Assembly (NCBI RefSeq): GCF_024748695.1
Contig: NZ_CP087176.1
Location: 1,605,501 to 1,669,500 of the forward strand
Direction: 5' to 3'
Source of the DNA: Pseudomonas sp. B21-040
GTDB taxonomy: Bacteria; Pseudomonadota; Gammaproteobacteria; Pseudomonadales; Pseudomonadaceae
DNA length: 64,000 nt
Under the pieces are notes generated by a model. It did not search any database. It had not been told where the DNA came from and saw nothing but the letters and a program-made list of their open reading frames with translations. The position numbers and the translations under genes are program-made. Below are positions 1 to 8,793 of the stretch, piece by piece (the stretch's first letter is position 1; each line of letters starts with the position of its first letter).

Positions 1-2631
1 GCCAACGGCACTTACACCTATACGCTCACCTCGGCGCCCAAAACCTCGCCGAACGCCAATGACGGGCCAAACACCCTGAGTGAAAGCTTCACCTACAAAG
101 CCACCGATGCCGCGGGCAACAGCGTCACCAGCACCATCATCGTCAACATTGTCGATGACGTGCCCACAGCGGTGGCCTCGGATCGCTCGGTGGCAGCGGT
201 GGAGATCGACTCCAACATTCTGATCGTGCTCGACATCTCCGGCAGTATGGCCGACGACTCCGGCGTGCCGGGCCTGTCGCGGCTGGAGTTGGCCAAGCAG
301 GCCATCAGCGCCTTGCTCGACAAATACGATGACCTGGGCGATGTGAAAGTGCAGCTTGTCACCTTCAGCAGCACCGCCTCTGACAGGACGTCGGTGTGGG
401 TCGACGTGGCAACCGCCAAGACACTGCTTGCCGGGCTGTCCGCGGGCGGTGGCACCAACTACGATGCTGCCGTGGCAATGCTTCAGACAGCGTTCAATAC
501 GTCCGGCAAACTGACCGGTGCGCAGAACGTCGGGTACTTCTTCTCGGATGGCAAACCGACCACCGGCCAGGACATCGGTGCGTCGGACGAGGCAACGTTG
601 AAAGCCTTCCTCGACGCCAACGGCATCAAGAACTATGCGATCGGCCTGGGCAGCGGCGTGAGCAACGCCAACCTCAACCCGATCGCCTATGACGGCAGCA
701 CCCACACCGACAACAACGCGGTGGTGGTAACCGACCTCAACCAACTCAACTCGGTGCTCTCGGGCACAGTGGTCGGCGCGCCGGTCACCGGTACGCTGCT
801 GGAGGGCGGCACATTCGGCGCTGATGGCGGCTTCATCAAAACCCTTACGGTTGACGGCACCACGTACACCTTCGACCCTAAAGGCAACACCAACCAGGGT
901 TCGCTGACCTTCAGTGGCGGCGTCAACCACGGCACGTTCAACACGGTGAACAACAGCATCAGTATCGCCACCAACAATGGCGGCACGCTGGTGGTTAACC
1001 TCGACACCGGTGAATACACCTACACCTCGCAAAAATTCACGTCGGTGGTGATCACCGAAAACATCGGCTTCACCGTCAGCGACAACGACGGCGACCTGGC
1101 CAGCTCCACGCTGACGGTCAAAGTCATTCCGAACGCGGCACCGGTGGCCGTCGATGACCACATCATCACCAACGTGATGTCGGGCAATATCGTGGTGCCG
1201 GGCGAGTTGCTGCTGGCCAACGACACCGATGCCGACAAGGATCCGCTGACCGCATCGCCCACCAACTTCGCTACCGGTTGGGTGGCCAAGGGCGCGGACT
1301 TCACCGGCACCGGCGCGATCAATTTCAAAGGCACCAATGACACCGCGGCCAACCAGAACCTGGCCGACGTGCGCAATGCCTTTGCGGGCAACACTGCGGC
1401 GATGACGGCATTGCTGGTGGTCAGCGGTTATCTGGGGCAGGTGACTGGCAACAACGCCAACGATGAAGACCTCATCACCGTGAAGCTGAAAGCGGGTGAA
1501 ACCCTCAATCTGGATCACAACCTGGCGGCCGGGCACATCACCATGGAGTACTCCCTCAATGGCGGCGCCTTCATCGGCATCGGGGACGGAGAGACGATCA
1601 CCGCCTCGGCGGATGGGACCTACCGGATCCACATCACCAACATCGAAAACACCAGTGGCGGCAACGCCAAAGGAGACGAAAACTACCAGTTGACCATGTC
1701 CGTCAACTACGCCGGCGCCCATGACAGCACACCGGACGCCCACGGCACCTACACCGCCAGCGACAACCACGGCGGCAGCGACACCGCGGCCGTGACCATC
1801 ACCTACCAGGACGGCCACACCCTCACCGGCACCGCGGGCGACGACGTCATGGTGGCGGGCACCGGCAACAACATCATCAACGCTGGCGACGGCAACGACG
1901 TGCTCACCGCTGGCACCGGCAACAACGAACTGCATGGCGGCGCTGGCAATGACTTGCTGTTCAGCGGCACGGGCAATGACCTGCTCGACGGCGGCACGGG
2001 TATTGACACCGTGAATTACACCCACGCCACTGCCGGGGTCACGGTTGACCTGAGCTTGCTCACCCCGCAAAACACAGGAGGCGCTGGCACTGACACCCTC
2101 ACCGGCATCGAAAACCTGGTCGGCTCCAATTTCAATGATGCCCTCACGGGTGACAACAACAGCAACGTCATCAACGGCGGGTTGGGCGACGACATCCTCA
2201 AGGGTGGCGGTGGTGACGACTTCATGATTGGCGGGTTGGGTAACAACACCCTCACGGGCGGGGCAGGGGCCGACACCTTCCAGTGGCTCAAAGGCAACAG
2301 CGGCCACGACGTCGTCACCGACTTCACCCCAGGCACCGACAAACTCGATTTGTCGCAACTGTTGCAAGGTGAAAACAGCACCACGGCCTCGCTGGATGAC
2401 TACCTGCATTTCAAAGTGGTCGGCAGCGGCGCCTCGGTCATCACCAGCATTGATGTCAGCGCCATGGCCGGCGCCACACCGAACCAGACCATCGACCTGG
2501 CGGGCGTCGACCTCGCCAGCCACTACGGTGTCACGCCGGGGGCGGGCGGTGTGGTGGCCGGGGGGCATGACACGGCGACCATCATCACCGGCATGCTCAA
2601 CGACCATTCGTTGAAGGTGGACACCGTGTGA
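1..2631 (+). CDS. 3' part of a giant LapA-type RTX adhesin with VWA domain
   Basis: The reading frame is open from the first base of the window, so only the last 876 residues are present. The visible order is: end of a cadherin/VCBS-like repeat, a von Willebrand factor A domain (about residues 70-245; metal-site motif DISGS), a further long beta-rich region, then about seven RTX nonapeptides of the GGxGxDxLx type (about residues 600-760), and a C-terminal tail ending in DHSLKVDTV. RTX repeats plus an uncleaved C-terminal tail are the established signature of type I secretion. LapA/MapA adhesins of Pseudomonas have this C-terminal layout and are anchored in the outer membrane by an N-terminal plug, which is outside the window. 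lapG and lapD lie downstream and fit a LapA-class role in biofilm attachment. Whether it is lapA, mapA or another paralogue cannot be decided from this end, so no symbol is given. Confidence 0.9.
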   Translation, partial: ANGTYTYTLTSAPKTSPNANDGPNTLSESFTYKATDAAGNSVTSTIIVNIVDDVPTAVASDRSVAAVEIDSNILIVLDISGSMADDSGVPGLSRLELAKQAISALLDKYDDLGDVKVQLVTFSSTASDRTSVWVDVATAKTLLAGLSAGGGTNYDAAVAMLQTAFNTSGKLTGAQNVGYFFSDGKPTTGQDIGASDEATLKAFLDANGIKNYAIGLGSGVSNANLNPIAYDGSTHTDNNAVVVTDLNQLNSVLSGTVVGAPVTGTLLEGGTFGADGGFIKTLTVDGTTYTFDPKGNTNQGSLTFSGGVNHGTFNTVNNSISIATNNGGTLVVNLDTGEYTYTSQKFTSVVITENIGFTVSDNDGDLASSTLTVKVIPNAAPVAVDDHIITNVMSGNIVVPGELLLANDTDADKDPLTASPTNFATGWVAKGADFTGTGAINFKGTNDTAANQNLADVRNAFAGNTAAMTALLVVSGYLGQVTGNNANDEDLITVKLKAGETLNLDHNLAAGHITMEYSLNGGAFIGIGDGETITASADGTYRIHITNIENTSGGNAKGDENYQLTMSVNYAGAHDSTPDAHGTYTASDNHGGSDTAAVTITYQDGHTLTGTAGDDVMVAGTGNNIINAGDGNDVLTAGTGNNELHGGAGNDLLFSGTGNDLLDGGTGIDTVNYTHATAGVTVDLSLLTPQNTGGAGTDTLTGIENLVGSNFNDALTGDNNSNVINGGLGDDILKGGGGDDFMIGGLGNNTLTGGAGADTFQWLKGNSGHDVVTDFTPGTDKLDLSQLLQGENSTTASLDDYLHFKVVGSGASVITSIDVSAMAGATPNQTIDLAGVDLASHYGVTPGAGGVVAGGHDTATIITGMLNDHSLKVDTV

Positions 2632-2649
2632 CCTGACGTCTGAAACGAC

Positions 2650-2690
2650 AAAACCCGCCATTCCTGGGTAAGGAATGGCGGGTTTTTTGT
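2650..2690. terminator. Bidirectional intrinsic terminator
   Basis: A 12-bp perfect stem (ACCCGCCATTCC / GGAATGGCGGGT) is followed by TTTTTT on the plus strand and by a T-run on the minus strand. It separates the convergent adhesin gene and DUF6124 copy 1 and can end both transcripts. Confidence 0.9.
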
Positions 2691-2714
2691 TGTCCGTTCG
2701 GTACAGAGACTTCG

Positions 2715-3074
2715 TTAGCCTTGCGGGTCGACGTTATCCAGCATCCGGTTCACTGCCAGTTCACCCAACATCACGGAGTGTTGAATGCCGAGCAGGGTGT
2801 GGCGCTGTGTACCGTTCAGTTGCCCGGCGAAATCGCTCAGCATGACGCTGGCGGACGCCAATGACTCACAGGCGTTGACCAGCAAGGTTTCGTCATCGGT
2901 CTCGGGAGCAATGAAGAAAATGGTGCTGGGCTTGCGCGGCGTGTCTTTGGGAATGACCGGTTTGAGGTAGTAATCGAGGGCGCGGTCGACGGCGTTGTTG
3001 AGCTTTTTGGAATCGGTGGATTCGTAGGGGGAAACGTCGTCGGTTTCGGGTGGGTTGGGTGTGATTTTGAACAT
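2715..3074 (-). CDS. DUF6124 family small protein, copy 1
   Basis: A 119-residue protein beginning MFKITPNPPETDD, the typical start of the Pseudomonas DUF6124 family. Its function is unknown. It is predicted soluble and mostly helical, with a conserved middle (LDYYLKPV) and a helical C-terminus (MLGELAVNRMLDN). The start is chosen at the ATG preceded by GTAGGAG at good spacing. The frame stays open further upstream, but that extension lies in a conserved structured leader and is probably not translated. It lies downstream of Ig-like protein D with no terminator between, and upstream of a strong terminator. A second copy of identical length occurs about 5.3 kb away in the same arrangement behind protein C. 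Confidence 0.85.
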   Translation of the reverse strand: MFKITPNPPETDDVSPYESTDSKKLNNAVDRALDYYLKPVIPKDTPRKPSTIFFIAPETDDETLLVNACESLASASVMLSDFAGQLNGTQRHTLLGIQHSVMLGELAVNRMLDNVDPQG

Positions 3075-3079
3075 GGTGA

Positions 3080-3421
3080 AACTCCTACAGAAAATGGAGC
3101 CACCAATACTTGTCGCTAAACAAGTGAGGGTGGCGGCTGCACGCAGGTTAGCGAACCGGGTGTAGGCGCCCGGCAGATCCAAAGATCTCCCGCGCACAGC
3201 CGCCATGACAACAATCGCAAACATGAACTGTCTGCAAGAGTGTTTGGAGCGCTGTTGCGCCTACAAAGGTTCGGGTCGCTAAACCCGATCGCTGATTCGT
3301 CAGCGACCGGGAAACAATAGAGCCCGGCCCTTAGGCGCACAAGCCGGCGGATTCTGGCGCAGTCGTAGGCAGCGGCGCAAGGATGTGTAGCCTGAGAGAG
3401 TGTCTGGAGGTGTCTTTTAAA
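3080..3421 (-). promoter_or_regulatory. Conserved structured leader upstream of DUF6124 copy 1
   Basis: This ~340-nt region has a close homologue before DUF6124 copy 2. The first ~88 nt (3337-3421) differ from copy 2 at about one position. The rest keeps helices rather than sequence: TCGCTG/CAGCGA (3289-3306), CGGGT-N6-ACCCG (3272-3287), a ~15-bp helix (3132-3147 with 3189-3204) enclosing AGATC/GATCT (3175-3188), and ACTTG/CAAGT (3108-3125). Two loops carry TTTAGCGA (minus strand), and TTCGCTAA between them is complementary, so alternative pairing is possible. Compensatory changes against copy 2 support an RNA role. The function is unknown: a cis-regulatory leader or a small RNA. Confidence 0.6.
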
Positions 3422-3520
3422 CACTGGTATTTAATGTTGTCTCAGGTCACGGAGCGGGTGCAGGACGGATAAATAAATACGTCCCCTTTGTCGTTGCCAA
3501 CGCCAGATTCACCGCAACGT

Positions 3521-6500
3521 CTAACGGATACAGACTGCAAAAATGTTCCATCCATGATTACCAGTCTCTACGTACCAACCAGAAAAATCTCTTATCAATA
3601 CAGCTTTCTGCGTAAAAATGGGGGCTGCGCACCAGTAAAAGCCAAAATCGTCGGGGTCGTCGTCGTATATAGTGGTACTAAATTTATCCAGCACCCGGAG
3701 ATGCTGAATGCGGTCAATGGGACTAGCACCTGATACGGATTGAAACCAGGTTGCGACTCCACTGATCTGCATATACGTGGCACTGCGATACAGTCTCTTG
3801 ACATTTGTAACCGTCACATCAAATGAAGCGGATTGGCCGGTTGTATCGCTGACTGTGATTTTAGTCGAGCCGTTCTCCAGGCTACGAACTACTCCATTGC
3901 CATCAACCGAGGCAATTTGAGCATCAGATGATGTGTAAGTGAAGGGAGGAGCGCCACCCGAAGCTGCCCGATTTGCAGTGGTACCAACGGGGTCTATTCC
4001 TGAGAGAACCCAGGGCAGGCCTGAGTCTTTGATTGAGAAGTTCAGCCCGGATAGCGCGAGTGGAGAAGTATCAACAATTAGCCCGGACGCCACAGTCAAG
4101 GTACGCACATTCGAATAGGTTGGTGCGCTGTGATAAAGCGATAGCGCGTACAAGCGACGTGCACCGACCGCTACGCTGATGATGAGTTCCCAGTCGCCGG
4201 TGGTTGGATGGGCGGTTACTTTCCCTTTGGAGACTGCACCTGGATCATCACCCTCAAAAATCTCGACTTGCTGGTCGTTGCTTGCCTTGCCTTTGAGTTT
4301 CAAGGTGGTGCTGGTCGTGGTTCCCGCCTCTGGAATCTCCTTGCCGCTATCGTCTTGCACGTTGGTGAGCGTCGGGACTATCACAGCGACAACGGTAAGG
4401 GTGCGCTCCGCCGAAACCTGGCCCGTGCCGTAAAGCGCCTTGGCGGTAAAACGGTGCTCCGCCACCGCCAGGCCGCTGACGGTCAGGGTCCAGATGCCCG
4501 TTGTCGGATCGGCGATGGGCTGATCTTTGGACACGGTGCCGTCGAGTACATCGACTTTCTGACCTTTACTGGCCGTACCGGTCAGCACCACGCTGGTCTC
4601 GACGGTGTTGCTGCCGTCGGCGATCTCGTCGTTACTGGGCGAGCCTTTCACCGTGGTAATGGTCGGGGCTACAACCGCGACCACCGTGAGGGTGCGCTCC
4701 GCCGAAACCTGGCCCGAGCCGTAAAGCGCCTTGGCGGTAAAACGGTGCTCCGCCACCGCCAGGCCGCTGACGGTCAGGGTCCAGATGCCCGTTGTCGGAT
4801 CGGCGATGGGCTGATCTTTGGACACGGTGCCGTCGAGTACATCGACTTTCTGACCTTTACTGGCCGTACCGGTCAGCACCACGCTGGTCTCGACGGTGTT
4901 GCTGCCGTCGGCGATCTCGTCGTTACTGGGCGAGCCTTTCACCGTGGTAATGGTCGGGGCTACAACCGCGACCACCGTGAGGGTGCGCTCCGCCGAAACC
5001 TGGCCCGAACCGTAAAGTGCCTTCGCGGTAAAACGGTGCGCCGCCACCGCCAGACCCGCGACGGTCAGGGTCCAGATGCCCGTTGTCGGATCGGCGATGG
5101 GCTGATCTTTGGACACGGTGCCGTCGAGTACATCGACTTTCTGACCTTTACTGGCCGTACCGGTCAGCACCACGATGGTCTCGACGGTGTTGCTGCCTTC
5201 TGGAATCTCGTCGTTACTGGGCGAGCCTTTCACCGTGGTAATGATCGGGGCTACAACCGCGACCACCGTGAGGGTTCGCGCTGCTGAAACCTGGCCCGAA
5301 CCGTAAAGTGCCTTCGCGGTAAAACTGTGCGCCGCCACCGCCAGGCCGCTGACGGTCAGGGTCCAGATGCCCGTTGTCGGATCGGCGATGGGCTGATCTT
5401 TGGACACGGTGCCGTCGAGTACATCGACTTTCTGACCTTTACTGGCCGTACCGGTCAGCACCACGATGGTCTCGACGGTGTTGCTGCCTTCTGGAATCTC
5501 GTCGTTGCTGGGCGAGCCTTTCACCGTGGTAATGGTCGGGGCTACAACCGCGACCACCGTGAGGGTGCGCGCTGCTGAAACCTGGCCCGAACCGTAAAGT
5601 GCCTTCGCGGTAAAACTGTGCTCCGCCACCGCCAGGCCGCTGACGGTCAGGGTCCAGATGCCCGTTGTCGGATCGGCGATGGGCTGATCTTTGGACACGG
5701 TGCCGTCGAGTACATCGACTTTCTGACCTTTACTGGCCGTACCGGTCAGCACCACGATGGTCTCGACGGTGTTGCTGCCGTCGGCGATCTCGTCGTTACT
5801 GGGCGAGCCTTTCACCGAGTCAATGGTCGGAGGATCCAGGCTCACCGCTTCACCGACAATGAACTCCAACAGATTCGAATAACTGTATTTTCCTGTCACG
5901 TTCCGCAAGATCCGGTAGCTCGCCGTTATCTTCTTCCCACGATTGGGTTCGATGTGGTCGGTCACGAACTGAACGTTGAGGGCGAAGTTCACGTCCCTGT
6001 CCTTGGAGAGCGCATTGAGGGTAATCGAGTCCTCTTTCTTGCCGGTCACCTCCCCGAGCCAGGTGTAAGTCACGACGTCTCCGGACACGGTCGGGGTCGC
6101 GATCGGCCTCGGCGCGGTCAGTTTTCCGATGCCTCCGGGCAGTTCGTCGGGCTCTAGCGCGCCATCCACTTCACCGAGAACAATCGGTTTGACCAGTTCG
6201 AATTGCGCTTCACCCACGTTCAACAGCGCCGCATGCTGTGAACCACGACGGACGATGGTGCCGTTGTCATCGCTGAGCAGGTTGTAAGAAAGATCCAGGG
6301 TGCCGCCGTCGAGGGTCTTGAGGTGCTTGCCCTCGACAACGATGACGAAACCATCGGGGTCATTGGCTTCATCCGTGCTGGGGACGAACCACTCCAGTTC
6401 GGGGTCGTACGTGGTGAGGTCCTGCCGGGTGCCGAACCATTTGAGTTCTATCCCATTCTCGGCGGTGATCAGCGGGTCATGAGGAATGCGAATGCGGGTG

Positions 6501-7723
6501 CCGGCCAGATCGGGATCGAGTGCTCCACTCGTTGCGTCCAGAGCGATGGGCGCGGCCAGGCGTTTGGCTTCACCGATGATGTTGATGAAGCGGCCCTTGG
6601 AGCGATTGACGATCGTGCCGGAACGCTCCGGTACGTAGGAAAACACCCCTTGGGTTTTTGCCAGCGCACGGGCGCCCGCGTTGTCGAGCAACACTTCGAC
6701 CACGGTCGGTGGTTTCTTCTCGATGGCTTGGCGCACAGTGATGTTGATGGGATCACCGTCAACCGTAGTGCCCTTGAGGCTCATGATAATGACGTCGTTT
6801 TGATTGAACTCGGCTGATGCCGCCCAGACATGGAGCAGCAGCTTCTCCTCGCCCAGCGTGTCAAGGTCGAGCATGTTGCCGTCAGCCTGCTCGAGAATGG
6901 GCGCGTCCAGCAGCGAGTTACCGGTGTCGACGACGATGCGTGTTTCCTTGCACCAGTCCTCAGCCTGGTTGTGCACCCGGTCGCGGACCATAAAGGTCAC
7001 GGCCAGGCCTTCGGTGCCGGAGTCCCCGGCGGCCAGGATCGTGGCTTCATCAATGTGAACCTTGACCGGATTGGTCAGGGGCGCGTCGATTTGCGCCTGG
7101 GTGACTGGCGTGGACAGCACCAGTTGGCCGCCCCAGCTCACCGTGATCACGTCGCCCACCGCGATATTTTCGTAGGGCCGGTCAGTGCCGCTACCGGGTT
7201 TGGCCTGGACGATGACATCCACGCCGTTTTTTGCGCTGTCCTTGTCGACGCCGTCCTGAACGACCTCCGGCGGGAAAAAGGCCATGTATAACCCGGAATG
7301 ACCAAAATCCGGGTCTGTGTCCTGGCCGCCGGGCAGTTCGAATTTGACGTAGAGTTTGAGCGGTGGCGCAAACAGTTCGGGCTGCTGCGACAACCGCGTT
7401 ACGCGGTAGGCCAGTGCCCAGTTGCCCGTTTGCAGGCGGCCGGGGGCGACGAACAGCGTGGTGCGCTCGCGGAGTTCGACGGGGTCACTGATGGTGTGTT
7501 GGTCCACCACATTGTTGTTGAGCAGCAGCTCGACTTTGTCGCCCAGGCTCTTGCTCGACCAGATGGGAATCTGGACTTTCAGGCCCTTGTCAGGAAAGTT
7601 GCCCACCGCCGCCGCGAGGTTGATGCCCCATTCATCAGCGGGTGCCTGGGGCTCGATAGCGCCGGGAATCTCCGGGGTGAGCAGCGCCAGGGGGGCGAGG
7701 TTTTTCAACGGTTGAATGAGCAT
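3521..7723 (-). CDS. Ig-like modular repeat protein D (1400 aa)
   Basis: A large beta-sandwich protein of unknown function. Residues 1-630 are a head shared with protein A (start [15 protein letters not shown]). About 632-1116 hold five near-identical 97-residue Ig-like repeats (each with [17 protein letters not shown]), followed by one diverged repeat (to about 1213), a BIG2-type domain ([12 protein letters not shown]) and a C-terminal domain with WCAAP and FAVCIR, reminiscent of lectin-like folds with a disulfide. No Sec signal, lipobox, RTX repeats or membrane segment is seen, so export is unexplained. The start is set at the ATG behind GGCAGGAG that aligns with protein A; an upstream in-frame ATG adds 13 residues. 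A conserved palindromic element lies 68 bp upstream. A structured leader and DUF6124 copy 1 follow without a terminator. A surface or binding role is inferred from the domains only. Confidence 0.8.
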   Translation of the reverse strand: MLIQPLKNLAPLALLTPEIPGAIEPQAPADEWGINLAAAVGNFPDKGLKVQIPIWSSKSLGDKVELLLNNNVVDQHTISDPVELRERTTLFVAPGRLQTGNWALAYRVTRLSQQPELFAPPLKLYVKFELPGGQDTDPDFGHSGLYMAFFPPEVVQDGVDKDSAKNGVDVIVQAKPGSGTDRPYENIAVGDVITVSWGGQLVLSTPVTQAQIDAPLTNPVKVHIDEATILAAGDSGTEGLAVTFMVRDRVHNQAEDWCKETRIVVDTGNSLLDAPILEQADGNMLDLDTLGEEKLLLHVWAASAEFNQNDVIIMSLKGTTVDGDPINITVRQAIEKKPPTVVEVLLDNAGARALAKTQGVFSYVPERSGTIVNRSKGRFINIIGEAKRLAAPIALDATSGALDPDLAGTRIRIPHDPLITAENGIELKWFGTRQDLTTYDPELEWFVPSTDEANDPDGFVIVVEGKHLKTLDGGTLDLSYNLLSDDNGTIVRRGSQHAALLNVGEAQFELVKPIVLGEVDGALEPDELPGGIGKLTAPRPIATPTVSGDVVTYTWLGEVTGKKEDSITLNALSKDRDVNFALNVQFVTDHIEPNRGKKITASYRILRNVTGKYSYSNLLEFIVGEAVSLDPPTIDSVKGSPSNDEIADGSNTVETIVVLTGTASKGQKVDVLDGTVSKDQPIADPTTGIWTLTVSGLAVAEHSFTAKALYGSGQVSAARTLTVVAVVAPTITTVKGSPSNDEIPEGSNTVETIVVLTGTASKGQKVDVLDGTVSKDQPIADPTTGIWTLTVSGLAVAAHSFTAKALYGSGQVSAARTLTVVAVVAPIITTVKGSPSNDEIPEGSNTVETIVVLTGTASKGQKVDVLDGTVSKDQPIADPTTGIWTLTVAGLAVAAHRFTAKALYGSGQVSAERTLTVVAVVAPTITTVKGSPSNDEIADGSNTVETSVVLTGTASKGQKVDVLDGTVSKDQPIADPTTGIWTLTVSGLAVAEHRFTAKALYGSGQVSAERTLTVVAVVAPTITTVKGSPSNDEIADGSNTVETSVVLTGTASKGQKVDVLDGTVSKDQPIADPTTGIWTLTVSGLAVAEHRFTAKALYGTGQVSAERTLTVVAVIVPTLTNVQDDSGKEIPEAGTTTSTTLKLKGKASNDQQVEIFEGDDPGAVSKGKVTAHPTTGDWELIISVAVGARRLYALSLYHSAPTYSNVRTLTVASGLIVDTSPLALSGLNFSIKDSGLPWVLSGIDPVGTTANRAASGGAPPFTYTSSDAQIASVDGNGVVRSLENGSTKITVSDTTGQSASFDVTVTNVKRLYRSATYMQISGVATWFQSVSGASPIDRIQHLRVLDKFSTTIYDDDPDDFGFYWCAAPIFTQKAVLIRDFSGWYVETGNHGWNIFAVCIR
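4375..5828 (-). repeat. Five tandem 291-bp coding repeats in protein D
   Basis: Five copies at an exact 291-bp period encode 97-residue Ig-like units. Copies differ at only a few positions (for example ADGS/PEGS, AEHRF/AAHSF), so they are nearly identical in DNA. This suggests recent amplification or gene conversion and makes copy number prone to change by recombination. Confidence 0.9.
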
Positions 7724-7790
7724 TGCGAAAACTCCTGCCGGAGGAATGAGCGACAACGTCATTTATGGTGTGATTCAGGCGTTCTGCCTA

Positions 7791-7832
7791 CTGTCAAATC
7801 TGACAGGTCTTGGCAGGTTTAAGACGAACGGT
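7791..7832 (-). promoter_or_regulatory. Composite upstream element of protein D
   Basis: The palindrome CTGTCAAATCTGACAG (7791-7806) lies 68 bp before the ATG, and 11 bp further upstream is the box TTTAAGACGAACGGT (7818-7832, plus-strand reading). The same two boxes at the same spacing precede proteins A, B and C. A dyad of this size suits a dimeric regulator or a hairpin; the cognate factor is not known. Confidence 0.7.
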
Positions 7833-7903
7833 TGCTCCAACAATCGGCTCGATGAACGATCCCGTATCGCTCTACGGGCCGATGCCACAGAGTTTGAAAC
7901 GAC

Positions 7904-7944
7904 AAAACCCGCCACTTCTGTGTGAGGAGTGGCGGGATTTTTTC
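7904..7944 (-). terminator. Intrinsic terminator after DUF6124 copy 2
   Basis: A 12-bp stem (CCCGCCACTTCT / AGGAGTGGCGGG, one wobble) has T-runs on both sides. It is very similar in sequence to the terminator after DUF6124 copy 1, supporting duplication of the whole module. It ends the C-DUF6124 unit before the upstream element of protein D. Confidence 0.85.
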
Positions 7945-8042
7945 GTCGGTGAAATCGCTATCGTCGGATCGACGCCCGGAGCATGCCCGCGAAGCGGCCC
8001 GATCAAACACCTCACAGATACGCGTTTGACTGTAGATCCGCG

Positions 8043-8402
8043 TCAGCCCTGTGGGTCGACGTTGTCGAGCATCCGGTTCACCGCCAGTTCGCCCAACATG
8101 ACGGAGTTTTGAATGCCGAGCAGGGTGTGGCGCTGTGTACCGTTCAGTTGTCCCGCGAAATCACTCAACATCACGCTCGCTGAGGCCAACGTCTCACAGG
8201 CGTTGACCAGCAGGGTTTCGTGATCGGTGTCGGAGCCGAAGAAGTAGATCGTGCTGGGTTTACGCGGGGTGTCTTTGGGAATGACCGGTTTGAGATAGTA
8301 GTCGAGGGCGCGATCGGCGGCGGTGTTGAGCTTTTTGGAATCGGTGGTTTCGTAGGGGGAGACGTCGTCGGTTTCGGGCGGGTTGGGTGTGATTTTGAAC
8401 AG
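8043..8402 (-). CDS. DUF6124 family small protein, copy 2, with CTG at the start position
   Basis: Closely related to copy 1 and, if started at the equivalent codon, also 119 residues long (xFKITPNPPETDDV...). At the position of copy 1's ATG this gene has CTG. A good ribosome site (AAGGAGC) sits about 8 nt upstream. The frame has no other ATG before the leader; the next in-frame ATG is at 8750, at the 5' end of the leader. It may start at CTG at low efficiency, start elsewhere, or be a recently silenced copy. The body of the frame is intact, with no stop or frameshift. It follows protein C and precedes a terminator. Function unknown. Confidence 0.65.
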   Translation of the reverse strand: MFKITPNPPETDDVSPYETTDSKKLNTAADRALDYYLKPVIPKDTPRKPSTIYFFGSDTDHETLLVNACETLASASVMLSDFAGQLNGTQRHTLLGIQNSVMLGELAVNRMLDNVDPQG

Positions 8403-8407
8403 GGTGA

Positions 8408-8750
8408 AGCTCCTTTGAAAAACAAGACCACCAGAACCTGTCGCTAAACACGTAAGGGTGGCGACTGTATGCAGGTTAGCGAACCGGTCAAAGGTACCCG
8501 GTAGACCCGAAGGTCTCCCGCATACAGCCACCATAACGTTATTGCCGACGTCAAAAGTCTGCAACAAAGTCTGGAGCACTGATGCACTTTGAATAGTCCG
8601 GGTCGCTAAACCCGATCGCTGATTGGCAGCGATGCGGAAACGATAAAGATCAGGGACAAAGCGCACAAGCCGGCGGATTCTGGCGCAGTCGTAGGCAGCG
8701 GCGCAAGGATGTGTAGCCTGAGAGAGTGTCTTGAGGTGTCTTTTAAACAT
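8408..8750 (-). promoter_or_regulatory. Conserved structured leader upstream of DUF6124 copy 2
   Basis: Homologous to the leader of copy 1. Helices visible: ATCGCTG/CAGCGAT (8615-8633), CGGGT-N6-ACCCG (8599-8614), a long helix (8460-8475 with 8517-8532) and AGACC/GGTCT, whose minus-strand loop is TTCG (8503-8516). Relative to copy 1, C-G pairs become T-A in the long helix and T-A becomes C-G in the inner hairpin, so pairing is kept while sequence changes. It begins only 43 nt after the stop of protein C, with no terminator between, so it may be part of a C-DUF6124 transcript. Confidence 0.6.
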
Positions 8751-8793
8751 TTCGTTTTTATTTGCCCAATATCCATAACGCCATGCAGAGGGG

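Noticed and set aside
3075-3424. Translated N-terminal extension of DUF6124 copy 1 (and of copy 2 to 8750)
   Set aside because: The upstream start is GTG in one copy and ATG in the other, it has no good ribosome site, and helices with compensatory changes point to RNA structure instead. For copy 2 it remains a fallback because of the CTG start.
4208-5287. A 359-codon plus-strand open frame and similar ones opposite the repeats of proteins D and B
   Set aside because: They arise from the repeat period being a multiple of three and high GC. They run antisense to well-supported genes, have Arg/Gly-rich composition and no ribosome site.
4375-5828. CRISPR-like array
   Set aside because: Repeats of 291 bp are contiguous, in frame and coding, without spacers.
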